Shown here piece by piece: positions 1 through 12,300 of a stretch of 64,000 bases of DNA. The stretch is taken from the NCBI GenBank assembly GCA_024195265.1, contig JAJLRJ010000001.1, positions 1,274,910-1,338,909 of the forward strand, written 5' to 3'. The DNA is from Dendrophyllia cribrosa (lineage: Eukaryota > Cnidaria > Anthozoa > Scleractinia > Dendrophylliidae). The notes beneath the pieces are model-generated. The model was not told the DNA's origin, searched no databases, and worked only from the letters and a program-made list of their open reading frames with translations. Position 1 is the first letter of the stretch; each line of letters opens with the position of its first letter. The translations under genes were made by a program, and so were the position numbers.

Positions 1-150
1 TAAATTGCCAAAAATTATGTACCGATTTTTTTTATGGCTTTGTTATATTAGACTTACTGAATATCCTGAGTATTTGCCATGTAAAATACCGAGAAAATCC
101 GTTGAGAGTTTTGCTAGCCTTGAACTACAAGCCCAACAACTCAATCATTG

Positions 151-164
151 GTTGCCATGGTAAC
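151..164. promoter_or_regulatory. RFX X-box-like palindrome in the 3' part of astacin gene 1
   Basis: GTTGCCATGGTAAC matches the RFX consensus GTNRCC-N(0-3)-RGYAAC with both half-sites. A near copy, ATTGCCATGGCAAC, is at 932-945 and a perfect one at 13011-13024. Function is not shown; the motif may be carried by repeats. Confidence 0.3.
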
Positions 165-480
165 GAGACAAGACTGTCAAATTAGACTTCTCCGTAAACG
201 AGAAAGCCTAAGCTACGTGTATGCGTATATTATGCCTAGTATCGCGAAACAAAACTCTCGAAAGACAACAATATGTTCGTGTATATTTTATTTGGAAGAC
301 TGGCCAAGTTCGTTTGTCCCACATTTTATCACACATTTTGGCAAAGTTTAGTGGCAACGAGATATGACGTCATAAGTTACATTAGGTCAAGCCATGTTTG
401 AATAAAAATGTGCAGAAGCAGCCAAAGAAACAGATCTGGAGAAATGCCATCAATTCATTTTATAAACGTGCAGTACTCAC

Positions 481-1578
481 CGCCTTCCACGTTGTCGAAG
501 TTGATGCGGACATACTGATCACGGTCCGGTCGACTGTGTTCATGGAAGAATCCCAAAGAGTGTGCTATTTCATGCACAATGTTACCGTGTTTACAAGTAA
601 CGCTTAAATCTGCGTTTCCTACTGAAATTGTTTGCCTGCCACCAATACGTCCCACATAGGAAGAGCATCTGAAAACAAAAAGAACAACAACAACTAACGA
701 TGCGGTGAAAACAGCAGATGCCATTTGATAAAATATTTATCGATCCGATTTTTTCCCCAATCATGAAGGTGGCTTCCTAGAGTATTAGCAATTGCACCTA
801 CACAAACTCTCATGAGTTACAGAATAACATAATTTTCTTGTGTTGCAATTTGGGCTCGCGAAATTAACTAGTAAGGATGCCAACATATTTTATTAGCTCA
901 TTTGTGAGTTGTCACTCTTTTGCCAGAAGCCATTGCCATGGCAACAGTGCCTCTAAAAAATGGCAAATACTGTTCAAGAATTGAAATTAATTCTTTAATA
1001 TCTCGAGTTTCTTTTTCTTTAATTTATACAAAATGTTTGTCATTCGTACGTACCCTCCCTCGTAGACAAATTCCATGTAGTCTTCATCACTGTAAGTTTT
1101 TGGTCTAAATTGAAGGCACGTTTTTTTGCTCCACTCTTTAATTGCTGATTGGATATATTCCTTACTGATATAACCTGCAAACCATGCATCGGTGTCAGTT
1201 CTCCTTACACGTGGGTATGCAATTTACCCAAAACAGTGCGAAACACATTGCTCGTGATGCACAATTTAGTATGCTCGTGTTACGATGGGAAATCTGAGGG
1301 CGGGATGATATTTCAAGTTATCGGAATTAAATTATGGAACAGTATCCCTGTCGAAATACGGGACTGAAGACTCCATCGATTTATTCCAATTTATTTTAAA
1401 AACAAAATACTTACTAGACCTGGCACTAGCTTAAAGCATTGCTCTTCACTGTAATTGTTTTACTTCAATTGAATATATAATTTTTTACTATATTTGTAGC
1501 TTACGACAGGGATTCGTATTCTCTTAAGTAGTTTAACATTTTTAGCCACTATAGTTTATCAGATTTACAACTAGTTGA

Positions 1579-1609
<31 letters not shown>

Positions 1610-4600
1610 CCCTCTTAATTTAACAAGAACTCTACGAGAAGTAAAGTCGGGCTTTAGGGTGTTCTTTGCGGTCACACAAGGTGATCCGATCTGTCACGTA
1701 CGTTACTGCGTCATTTGAAACCTTTAATCAGTCTTTCGCAATCACTCGTGCATGCAAGGTCCATTCTGATCTGTTCCTCGAAAAGAAAAGAAAAGAAAAG
1801 GAAATCGTTATCGATTGGAACTCTCACCAAATCCGGCAATAATGTAAGTTGCTTTTACTTGATCATGATGTTTCGTTTCGTCATTTTCCTTTTTTTTATG
1901 TTGTGAATTGGTTTTCCGGCAGTTTTAGTTTCGTATTACAACTACGAAATAAAGAATAAACAGCCAATGGATTCTACAGTGTCACAGTGAATCTTCGATT
2001 GTGGAGCAGTTACACTACTGGCTATGGTTCGAATTCTTAATTTCTTATGTACGCTAAAAGCCCGGTTTCACAACTCGTAGAGTTCGTGTTTTCAATTAGT
2101 TGCTATCTGATCTCTTATGACCTTGAAGTTGCTATGTAAAGTGATATGACGTCATTTTGTGGTTATTTTTATCTGTGAATACGCGAAGCAATGTCTTTGA
2201 CTTCAAACTCAGTATGGAAAATAGAAATCGATCTGTGGACTTCAAATGGATTTTTCAAAACTTCGGTAAACGCAACAGCACGATATATGTTTCTAAATGT
2301 GAAGCCATTCGAGAAAGCGCCAACCTTTTTATCAATTCATCTAAACTCTTAATCTCAAAAACACTTGAAACAGAAACACTTTGCCGCTGGCTATAAACCA
2401 CTTGAAACAGACTTTTCTGATCGACTCAGAGTAAAACTGAATTTATAAGTCGGGTAGCCTTGGCATGCTGCCTGACTAATAATTAATTTGTCATCTACTT
2501 GCTTATATACCATATTTATTGAACAGCGCCCTTTTCGAATCAACACTCCCTTGAACTTAATAGATGTTTATTATAAACATTTTTGACTAGTGTAATAAAC
2601 AATGTGCGTGGTCAGGAGCCAAATCGGCTTTGTGCGTGGTGAAGTTGTTGAAATAATGAAGTTCTGTAGCTAGAGTTTCTATCAACAAGACTTGTTAGTA
2701 ATTAAGAACAAATGAAAAAAAAAAAGCTGAAAATTTGGACATTTCAGGCGCTACTTGAATAGAGGTCGTCAAAAACACCCCACCTACATGTAGTTTAAAT
2801 ATATATGTTTATATATATATTTACCTAAAACACTGCCCGCCTCGATTAGCTCTTGCTATCTGGGGTCATGTCAATGTAAATTGTAATTAAATTTAAATGA
2901 ATAAAGTTGTTGTTCCTTTGTTGTTGTAGAGCGTGAACTTAAAGTTCTTTTCAACAGATTAGTACTTACTAAGGCCGTCGGCAAGAACGTATGGTACTAC
3001 ACCATTAACCCATAATTTTCGAGTGTCTTTTATAAGAGCTCTCGCTTGAAGATCATTCTGGGATGCATCTATATAGTCTTTTTGTTGTGGTGTAAGTAAA
3101 ATATCTCCTTCAAAGTAATCCTTTCCAAGATTTAATTCGCCATACGTTGCTGGAACAAAAAAGTAACGCAACATCGTTAGAAAATGGTTCAATACAAATT
3201 TCATGTACAAATAGAGGCATAAGTTTCGAATCAGTTATAAGAATAGGCTTCTTTCATGGTTGCGGGAATGTTATTTGTAATTACCTTGTTGTAAAATGAA
3301 CTGTTGTTCCATTTCAAATCAAAGTTGGGAACTCTTGATAGTGTAAAGGGATACTGTCCCGCCGAAATAATAAAATTCCGGGTAGCTTATTTCTATGTTA
3401 TATCGTCAAATTCCATTAAATATACAACTAAATTGGATAAAAACATTCTATAGAGCAAACCAGAAGCATATTTTAGTTTGGAGATAAAGTGCAGGATTTC
3501 AAGGATGAAAGTGGATTACAATTCATCAAATTTGATTTTGTGACAGGCGGTCAAGAAATCAAAGTTTCCATTCTGGTGGAATTTTCACTGTTTTAGTGAT
3601 TTTGTCCCGTTTGTTAATATTTCTTTGCTTTCATCACTTTTGGCGATTTGTTCTTACTGTTTCAAGATAATAAAACAAGCCTAAAGTAAGTTCCTGGTTA
3701 TAACCATGACACGTTGTTATATAGCAGGAGTTTTTCTCAATACAACGCGGACGTTGATTGGTTGATTCATGGTCACATGACATCTAACAAAGAAACCGTT
3801 TTCCGCCAATTGTCCTAAGCAGGCAACAATTTTGTCGTCAGGAGTAACATTGCTCTGTTGCCCGCTAGCGCACGTGATCAGACCGTGACAAAAGGTGGCG
3901 TGATTATGATGCGATTAATCTTTACCTCGAGTGCTCGGCGCGTTTTTCAAACTGTGTTGTGTTGTGTTTTTTGTGTTGCTATATAACAAATCACTTACAT
4001 GTAATGATTGATCCCTCGGAAAACAGTGAATTTGTTTTCCTCGAATCTCGACTTCGTCTCGGGAAACATCGAGATTCTCTGGAAACAAAATTCACTGTTT
4101 CCCTCGGAGCCAGTCATTAAGTGTTTTATCAGCCTGGACGCTGTCCCTTTAAGGGTGGTCAGAATCTTAGTATTTTCCTTTTTATGTTATATTTAAAACC
4201 TATGTGCCATGTTTTTACCTGCATGTGCACAAACCTGGTCATGTAGCCATAGACTCGTTTAAGAGTGGCAAATGACTCACAATATATTTAACTGACTACT
4301 AGCTATACCTTCCCTCTCCTGGTCGTACATCTTAAACGATGTTGGATCTATCTTTGGATCAAACAATGTGGCGCTGCTTCCTGAAACTGTGCTGGAAACT
4401 GAAACCAAGAAGATCATCCTTACCAAGTTGGGTTTCAAATGGAGTTATAGGCTTCCCCTACCCTGTCACCTTGAAAGAAAAAATCCCGAGAGGCCCACGT
4501 CCAGAATCACATAAATCACCTCTTCGATTGCCATGTTGCCGGCATGATTGTCCTGATGGTGTAGTGGTGATCACATCTAACTAGTATGCAGGAGGACGTG

Positions 4601-5259
4601 GGTTCAAATCCCATTCAGGGCAAATTTTCTTTCAAATATTAAATATATAGATGCAATTAGGATGCCACTGGCTACCAGAGAATAGGGTTAACCAGGGTTA
4701 ACTAAGACTTTTAACGCTCAGATTTAACGTTGGCAATGTGCTTGTTAACCAGGGATGTAATGATTAGGTGGTCTCATACATCCAGCTTTTTAAAGCTGGA
4801 TGTATGAGAATCAAGGTATTAAAATCAAGGTATTAAAATACCTTGATTCCGAGTTAAACCATTATTGTCATTAGGTTCGATTCTGGAATGCCGGTATTGA
4901 GACCGATAAGTTAGACTTCGATATGAGGTTAAATGTTCAGTCTTTAGTTTAACTACGTGTTTAGCATCTATCTTGAACGTTTAAAATGTATAGATATATA
5001 TACGATTAAGACTACCTGGAATGGTAGTAAAGATTTTATTCCAAATATCACGCTGGGCTATTTCATGTGCATATTTTAAATTTTTCTATTAGCGAAATTC
5101 ATTTGCATCATTTTACTGCATTCTTTGGTTGGAATTCCCCTCATGCCAATCTCTTCGAAGACTGCTCACAAACTACAATGAACTGATGTACCTTTACTTA
5201 CCTCTACTTATCAAAAGTTGCTGTATAAATAGAATGACAGGAAAGCTGTAACCGTTCAT
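481..5259 (-). CDS. Astacin-like secreted zinc metalloprotease 1 (3' end outside the window)
   Basis: Secreted M12A endopeptidase of the astacin family, resembling cnidarian nematocyte-associated astacins. Visible exons in transcription order are 5202..5259, 4309..4398, 2970..3149, 1054..1174 and 481..668, each bounded by AG/GT with matching phase. Exon 1 encodes a signal peptide starting MNGYSF; an upstream in-frame ATG at 5271 would add four residues, but the 5259 start matches gene 2. Exon 3 has the propeptide FEGD motif (about residues 62-65), whose Asp caps the zinc in family zymogens, and the start of the mature domain (VVPYV). Exon 5 has the full zinc signature [19 protein letters not shown] with ligands near His182, His186, His192 and catalytic Glu183. 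The Met-turn exon is not found in bases 1-480, so the gene must continue left. The family assignment is firm. Venom or other role is inference. Confidence 0.9.
1313..1440 (+). pseudogene. Remnant of a LINE reverse-transcriptase C-terminal tail
   Basis: The plus strand encodes a fragment with KLWNSIPVEIRD, a pattern typical of the end of the coding region in non-LTR retrotransposons (x-LWNSLP-x-x-IR). It stops soon after and has no catalytic part. It lies in the gene 1 intron between 1174 and 2970. Assignment rests on a short motif only. Confidence 0.4.
1579..1612. repeat. Poly-C tract
   Basis: A near-continuous run of C (28 uninterrupted, then C-rich) in an intron of astacin gene 1. Length is likely variable or inexact in the assembly. 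Confidence 0.9.
2838..2930 (+). repeat. 3' end of a retroelement with GTT-rich tail
   Basis: Starts CCCGCCTCGATTAGC and ends in TTGTTGTT repeats. A related segment occurs at 63754-63900 (CCCGCCCCGATTAGC with TTGTTGTT tail). Two dispersed copies with the same head and a simple-repeat tail fit a LINE or SINE 3' end. Confidence 0.5.
3344..4153. mobile_element. MITE-like region with AGGGAYA ends and internal hairpin
   Basis: Left edge TAAAGGGATACTG and right edge CTGTCCCTTTAA form a short inverted pair. The left half is homologous in inverted order to the element at 54510-54822 (shared stretches around a TTGGATAAAAA.. motif and GGAGATAAA). Inside, 4010-4110 is an imperfect hairpin with arms including AACAGTGAATTTGTTTTCC. 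Probably two MITEs side by side or nested, in the gene 1 intron between exons at 3149 and 4309. Confidence 0.5.
4553..4623 (+). repeat. tRNA-like sequence (SINE head or tRNA pseudogene)
   Basis: Contains an A-box (TGGTGTAGTGG) and B-box (GGTTCAAATCC) at tRNA spacing, with a partial acceptor pairing CCTGA/TCAGG. The anticodon stem pairs poorly; the loop may read AAC (Val). No clean cloverleaf, so a SINE head or tRNA pseudogene is preferred to a working tRNA. Confidence 0.45.
4776..4851. repeat. Two adjacent short palindromes
   Basis: CATCCAGC-(T/A)n-GCTGGATG palindrome at about 4779-4806, followed by repeats of AATCAAGGTATTAAAA and its inverse up to 4848. Likely the core of a small inverted-repeat element. 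Confidence 0.5.
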
Positions 5260-5279
5260 CCTTCTTCTCATTGTTCCTA

Positions 5280-7230
5280 CCCTGTCATATAAACCAATTT
5301 AAATCGTTAAATAGCCATTTTGCTGTCCAAGCGGCAAAAAAATAACAATTTTATATTGCACCCATAAATGAAAAATAAACAGTACGAAATGAAATTACGG
5401 CAACGAGTGAAAAATGGGATATGTGATTTATTCACCGAGGGAGTAGCCCAAGGTCAATAATCAAATATCGATCCGCGAGGATTCTAAAAATAACCCTTAC
5501 TTTTGGCTCGTCAGTTGTCCGTTATTTTATTTTTTTTTTTTCTCAGTTGATTAGATTACCGGGGCTGAAGCTGACGCAATCAAAGCCGCCCCCAGATTTT
5601 CAGACAGTTGGCAGGTTTTTTCAATATAATCACCTGAGAGAACAAAAGAAAACGAGCCATGTGGAAAATAGTCGTCGAAATGCTACTTTTGTTACCGTCA
5701 AACGTCAAAGCTTATACGAACCCCCATTCATCTTATATCTTTTATCTTCTATCAATTGCTATCTTTTATCATTTTTTATACAATGTTTTCGAGCTCGAGC
5801 GTATTTGCCAACTGTTTATTCAGCATAAAGTCGGTTCAGCATATATAACAAACTTTGAAACGTTAGAGCTGTATGAATTGTTCAATAGAATAAGAAATAT
5901 CTGGCAGTTTAAGGGCATATAACAAATTATTTCTATAACATCGCCATTTTAAATACTTACTACTTTACTAAAATCAATTTCGCCCAGTGTTTGTAAATTT
6001 ATTTGTATAATTAGGAGTTAATATCTGCCCTGGTGTTTTTAATTTTTAATATGACCCCATGCCACAATGAAGAAAACGAAAAATACCAACAAATAGACTG
6101 GTAAAATATAAACTTTCAGAAATTAACGTTTTGGGCCCATTGGCTTTTTAGCACGCAAAGGAAAATGAAGATAAAGAAAAAGATTTTGTTAGGACCGAGG
6201 TGAAATAGGGACAAGAAATTGCATCGTGCCACTGAATTACTGCAATGCTGTGAGACTAAATTTAGTACCTGTTTAACCAACAAAAGGATGATAAAGTGCC
6301 CTAATGGTAAACCGTGTCTCGTTTACTTTAATCAGCTTAATTAAAATACGTATTACTTTATTTCTAAATTACTGAGAGAAATGCAATGATATAAAATGTT
6401 GTCGACTGGAAATTAGAAATTATAGTTTGACAAGAGTTTAAACTACATATATTTACCGACAATGCATTCATTGAAAAGCAAGCTCCAGTTAATATATATA
6501 TGTAAATACAAAGAATAAATCAAACATTACCTATTGTATTGTTCAGTGGTAGTCTATTCCGTGTGACTTGCTCCTATACAACCGATAAAAAAGTCTCACC
6601 GACGTTTCTGTTTTAAGCGATGGTCTGCCCGATCAAAGAGAGAGAGCGTGTAACGACATGCAAGCTGATTGGTGGAGCGGTTATGTTGTTAAGCAGGTAC
6701 TTGTCATTGTTGAGATCACTTAACTAAACGACGTTTGGACGTGGGTTTAACAAAACGCGGCCTAAACCGTTTATAATCTGGCTAGCCTGAAATTTTAGAC
6801 GTGACGTTAACTATTAACAGAGTCAAGATGGTATAAATTATAACACAAACAAAAACTCATTTATTTAAACTTATCCGCTCAAATTCCTTACAAAGTCCGC
6901 AGATTTCGCGTTAAAATTTGAGAACAGTCCTTAAGGTTTGTCGACTAAAATCTAAAACGCCTTGATTTTCGATGGTAGAAATTTAAACATAAAACTGATC
7001 AAGCTTCCACTTCCATATTTGGAAACATTAACCTATTAAAGTCTTCAAGTACGTCCAAACGTGAACGATAAGAAAAAAAAACATCAAAAGATTCGTTGTG
7101 AAAACTCCACTGAACGTTCACAAGGGTGCTCGCAAATAAATTGCCCTCTGTAAAAATACTAGACTGCGAGTAGTCCCATATTTTTCTTGTTGTTAGTCGA
7201 GCGAGTACGCGCGCGGTCTACAAGCGGCAA
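5280..7230. other. Gap between astacin genes 1 and 2, first part: no gene recognised
   Basis: AT-rich sequence upstream of gene 1. No coding exon with family resemblance was found; the open frames here are short and lack coherent composition. Presumably contains the gene 1 promoter. Confidence 0.5.
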
Positions 7231-7413
7231 TACACCACTTTCATAATGGCGGCCGATTTATTTATTCTTTTATATGTATGTTAATTAGCCTTTCTGGCCT
7301 CGTTGGGGTGTGCAAAATTCAAAAGAATTTTTACTCTAAAACGAGGCCAGTGAGGCTAATTAACATACATATAAAAGAATAAATAAATCGGCCGCCATTA
7401 TGAAAGTGGTGTA
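7231..7413. mobile_element. Palindromic MITE with about 75-bp arms
   Basis: Left arm 7231-7305 and right arm 7339-7413 are near-perfect inverted copies (ends TACACCACTTTC / GAAAGTGGTGTA, inner AATTAGCC/GGCTAATT) around a short loop. Directly abuts the TA-flanked element that starts at 7416. Confidence 0.8.
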
Positions 7414-8817
7414 TAGGGACTTTAAGATACAGGAACGCGGACGCCGCCAGAGACGACCGGAAGTAATTATTAACTTTTGAAGTTCACTGCGCATGACAAA
7501 AAGCCCAATTTGTCGCGTTCTTGCTTGCGACGGACGTGACACAAAGAAGTTTCGCGTTTCTGGTAAAACGTGAGTATTTTTATGGTCTTTATGGGTTTTA
7601 TTCGACCTTTCATTTAACACTATTTGAGTTTTTCGAAACCTTGAACATTTCTTTTAGCAGTGTTAGTGATAAAACTGAACTTGGGCGCTTTTACTCTGAG
7701 GTAAACAAGCATATCCAGCGAAGCTCAGAGGATATCGATGCCGTGCTCAAAGCCCAAGTGCGTGTATAAGTCTTAAGCTTACTTGTCACTCGAAAAATTC
7801 TTCAGCAATCATTTTCTTTGTTTTTGTTTTGTTTTTTTGTATTTCTTCTTCATTTAAGAGTGTATTTAGAATTTGTTTGTATTTCGTGTAGAAATAAAAC
7901 CAGCACAAATGACAACATACTGAATATAATTGTACACGAGCGAAGCGAAATGAATAAAGCTTATAAGCTTAATTTTGCTTTAGGCTAATATTTTTGACAT
8001 AAGAGGCCTTCTGCTCCCTCGCAAACCGTTCCTTGTTGACATGTGAAGACGGCAGGAATGTCAAATGCATCTACTAGTCGGGAAATATGACTTTTCCACC
8101 CTAAAGTTGGCTTTAATTTGCACTCGGCTTCATTCTTGTCCTGCAAATGAAATCTCGGATATTCATCGTAAGGAAAATCCAAATTGTTGGATGTGTTTTC
8201 TTCGTAAAGCAGCATGAACTCCACATCGGTGATAAAACCGTTTCGAGATGACTTATAAGCAACGCTTCTCGAGTTTCTTTGAATGAAGCCGTAACTGGAG
8301 GAAACTTCGCGTTGCCGCTCGCAGACACAACACATTAGAGAGCTTAAGCAACGACGAGACAACGCCATGGAAAACGTCACTTGAAAAAAGGATTCGCGCT
8401 TTTTTAAACTACTTTGCAGTTGCTCCAATTTGTTTAGTTTGTTTAATGTGACTGGATTGTCCAGCAGCTGAATTTGAAGGGATGGCTTTCCAGTTAAAAA
8501 AAAAAAGGAAAATTGACCGTCGTGTGTTCACGTTCTCCACAAAACCTATAATTTGATCATTTGACGTTGTTGTTTTGCAGGGAACGGCAAAGAAATGTAC
8601 GAAAATGTAAAACGCACGTGCAACACGTACAGAGGCATTGTTTTCGCTCATTAAACCTATTGTTTTGTGCCGTTCTCGCTGCCGTCGCCGTCGTGGTTGC
8701 TTAAGCTCCCTAATCTTAACTTAGTTTTCCCGCCGCGAACACCGTACACTCGACCCAGGCCCTCTTCGACCATGGCGTTCTTCACGGCGTCCGCGTTCCT
8801 GTATCTTAAAGACCCTA
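7414..8817. mobile_element. TA-flanked DNA transposon with 31-bp terminal inverted repeats
   Basis: Left end 7416 GGGACTTTAAGATACAGG and right end 8815 match as inverted repeats over about 31 bp with one clear mismatch, flanked by TA on both sides (7414-7415, 8816-8817). Encloses a minus-strand fragment resembling the N-terminal region of cnidarian HARBI1-like proteins. Consistent with an ISL2EU/Harbinger-related element, truncated inside. The class call is moderate. Confidence 0.6.
7985..8428 (-). pseudogene. HARBI1/ISL2EU-like transposase N-terminal fragment
   Basis: 147-residue frame with the segments RNGFITDVEFMLLY, YPRFHL and CQQGTVCEGAEGLLC, which resemble the region preceding the DDE nuclease in cnidarian HARBI1-like proteins. 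The frame stops where the family motif would continue into the helix-turn-helix and catalytic domain, and no DDE motifs follow, so it is a non-functional remnant. It lies wholly inside the TIR element 7414-8817, which supports a transposon origin. Recognition is from pattern memory, not a search. Confidence 0.45.
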
Positions 8818-9008
8818 ATGCTGCGTGGCGCGCACGAGGAACGAGAGCGCACGCCCGAGTGTTTTTCTCGGGCTTCTCCGCTCGCCACTATGGATCCCGC
8901 GAGCGCTCGGCTTAATGAGCTAAAAGAAAAGTACGAGATCGCTCGCAGTCTATAAAAAATACAGATTTGTTTAAAAGTGAGAGAACAGAAGAGAGAACTT
9001 ATAAACCT

Positions 9009-9014
9009 TTTATT
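9009..9014 (-). terminator. Poly(A) signal of astacin gene 2
   Basis: AATAAA on the minus strand about 300 nt beyond the stop at 9314. Its position favours the seven-exon form of gene 2, because no AATAAA is evident just after the alternative stop at 10054. Confidence 0.5.
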
Positions 9015-9313
9015 TAAAATTGCACACAGTTTGCAGAGTGAAGACTAAAATACATTGTATGAAAAGAACTCAACTACAATTATAGGGATATAAAATATTT
9101 TGTATACAGGACATGTACAATATATAATTGCTTCACAGATTAATGCGGCTTTAAAGTTCTCAATCGATGACCACAATTGAACAATTATGCCACAATATTG
9201 TATTTTTTTCTATTTTCCCTGTTTATACGGATGCCAATCCTTCCGTCACATGCATTAAAAAGCAGTTGTACGTTTTCTCGTACATCCATAGCACTTAGTT
9301 AATTCTTTGTGTC

Positions 9314-12300
9314 TTATTTCCCTTTCTTGTTGATTGTTACGTCTTTGTTAAATGACTCCTCTGTCATTTGAGGATGTTTGCGTTTGTGTTGTTGTACTTT
9401 GCTTTTTCTAAGCACCTTGATTTCGTGTTCACGGAGTGGTCGATCCCATAACTTCTTCTCTGAAGATCCTTTCATTGTTGTATTTTGTCCTTTTAAGTTA
9501 TCATCGAAGTAACCTGCATGTGTAAGAGAAAAAAAGAAAATGATTAATGGATACGCCATGTGATGAAATAAGTCTGGCTTGCAACAATTGTCTTTTTTCG
9601 TTTTTGACCTCGGATACATCTTTGATATCAAAACTTTGATTTAATTTAAAACGATTCACAACGATGCCAAGAAGAAAGTTTTGCGAGCGTTCTTAAAATT
9701 CAGTAGTGCATATAAAGCAAAGAATATTAATACGAAAACTGCAAAGCGGGGTGGGAGACGAAGGGGAGGGGAGGAGAGGGAGAGGAGGGAGGAAGGGAGG
9801 GGGGGAGGGGGGATTGGCACAAGTACCTCTCATATACTTTCGCTTTAATCTACGATGTGACAACACTATGGAATTCTTCCATCTTTAACAATCACATCAC
9901 CACGATTTAAATAGAAAAAACACTTAAAACTGTAAAATATTATCAAAATTGCAGCACCATAAGAAGGTGCTGCCCTGTAAAGCTTTCATTTGAAAGGTCA
10001 GCCTTTAGAATTTTAGCAACCGTCGATCGGTTTCTGAGTTTGGACTGTAGATTTCACTCCAAGAGTCTAAGGTCTAGGTATTTAATTTCTGATTTGTCTG
10101 ATGCTACCATACTTTCGCAGTTGTACAGCAGGTTCCCCTGTTGGGCATCTAGCGCGCTGAGACCAACTCTTTGACCAACATATGCACTGGAGTCCTTTGG
10201 TTCTATCGTTTTGAGTCCTCTTTCTCTAGTAAAAAAGAATTCTCCATAATGCATGACAGAGTCATAGTCGTATTCCACATCACGAGAGTCTACAGTTTCA
10301 AAAGTTTCCTTGTCAAAGTTCTTCTCGTATCCTGTGAAAAAAGTGGGATAAACATTTGTGTGAGCGAAAATAGTTTAGGTGGTATGTGTTTCTTTTTTAA
10401 CTCGTGAAAACGTGTTGAACGAGTTGTTGCATGTGGAGACAAATTTCACTCAATCGCTCACTCGATCGGCTGTAGACACTAAGCCTGCGGTATGTAATGG
10501 TCACCTGCCTTACCCATGGGAACGTCGTTGGAGGGAGGGGATGGTGGGGAGTTGGACGCAGGGGTGGAGGTGTCGGAGCAAAACATCCAGGAGAGGGGAG
10601 GATCATAGCAGCCTTTAATTTGTATGAGAGATGAAGGTTCCTGTGGCTCATAGCAGCCTTTGATTTGTATGGGAGATGAAGGTTCCTGTGGCTCATAGCA
10701 GCCTTTGATTTGTATGGGAGATGAAGGTTCCTGTGGCTCATAGCAGCCTTTCATTTGTATGGGAGATGAAGGTTCCTGTCTTAACTTTAAGTAAGGTCAA
10801 TATGTCTCAAAATAATTCGCAGAAAACGATTCAATAGTTATTCATTGAATTCAGTCATAACTGACTACGATATAGCTTGTCATAGTCTCAGTAATTGCCG
10901 ACGAGAACAAGCTTCCGCCATGAACATTTTTAACTGAAATAATTGAAAGCGAAAACAATCAGTGTCCTTTTGTTTTTAACCCACTGAAAGAAGTCATGTT
11001 CATCATGTTTATCATTTCATTCAATCGCAATTATTCCAAAATGTGTTCCAGTACGTCATCTTGGCATTGACTTGAGAAAGCTTTTGCCGCGCGACAGGAT
11101 TCCAGTCAAATTGGTATAATAATGCATGTGGAGTTTGAAATCTGGACATCTAGCAAACAGACAAACAATACAAATTTAATAGGATTGAAAAATCTAAAGA
11201 TCTAAATGTTTTAAAAAGCGACTTATACTCAAGTAAATTAAGGCATGGGTCTCCTGCCATTTCACGCAAAAAGTGAGGGGGTGGTCTATCTTTTGAATCT
11301 TTATCCATAAGAACGAAACACTTTGGCAGAATAAACAGTTTGCAAATGTGGTAATTTTCGTAAGCAGAAAATATGGAAATTAAACCACGCGACTTGTCAG
11401 GGCTATTTTTAGCTGAAAAATCATCTTGTACACAAAATGGGAAAACTTTTTACTATTTCCTGGAGTCTGCCATCAGCTTTATGATTTTAAGGCCACAAGG
11501 TACATCATTTCTGTGCTTGGCAACTTTAAGATAATTTAAAAGAAAGGCAGGAAAAAAGAAATAACTGTTATGGGGGACTGGGCACTAGTACAAAGTACCG
11601 TTTATTTTCAAACGTAATGAAATATTCAACAATTGCCAAGTACAGATCTTTTGTTGCTCCTCTTAGGACTTATCTGGTAGTAGTGAAGTTTATTTACGGT
11701 TGTCATAAACTGTTCCCATCTTTGATTTTGGTTTTTGTGGCCGTATCAAGTCACGTGACCTAATTTACACATCTTCTATATGCTAAAATTACTGCGTTTA
11801 CAAACTCTTCAGTATTCCAAAGTTTTATGTTTTTATGGCTAAAGCCTCCGAAGATAGACCACCCCCTACCTTTTTTCGAAAATAACTGTTGACCCATGCC
11901 TTAATATACCTGAGTAAGTGACAAATCTTAGTACTTACCGATTTCAACATTGTCCCAGAGAACGGTGACATAGTCATCACGGTCTGGTCGACTGTGCTCA
12001 TGAAAGAAACCCAAGGAATGCGCAACTTCATGCACAATATTACCGTGTTTGCATACAATGCTACCATCTGAGTTTCCTACTGAAATTGATTGTCTGCCAC
12101 CAATACGTCCCACATACGAAGAGCATCTGAAGAAACAGACACGAATGAAAAAGCAGCAGCTGTTATTTTTAAAAATCTTCACCCAGCTTGTTTGCGATTT
12201 AAAGGGCTAGATCTCTCTAAAAAAACGATCAATAATCCAGTTTCCCAGACTAAACCAACTCGAGATTTACGTTTCAAATGAACGTTTCAAGATGACAGAC

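Noticed and set aside
4553..4623. Functional tRNA gene
   Set aside because: A and B boxes are good but acceptor and anticodon stems pair poorly; listed as tRNA-like repeat only.
10397..10754. Minus-strand frames encoding repeated [19 protein letters not shown] units
   Set aside because: Produced by the 45-bp minisatellite, which is divisible by three; located in an intron with no splice support.
10604..10782. CRISPR-like array
   Set aside because: Units are contiguous with no unique spacers and the genome is an animal's; ordinary minisatellite.
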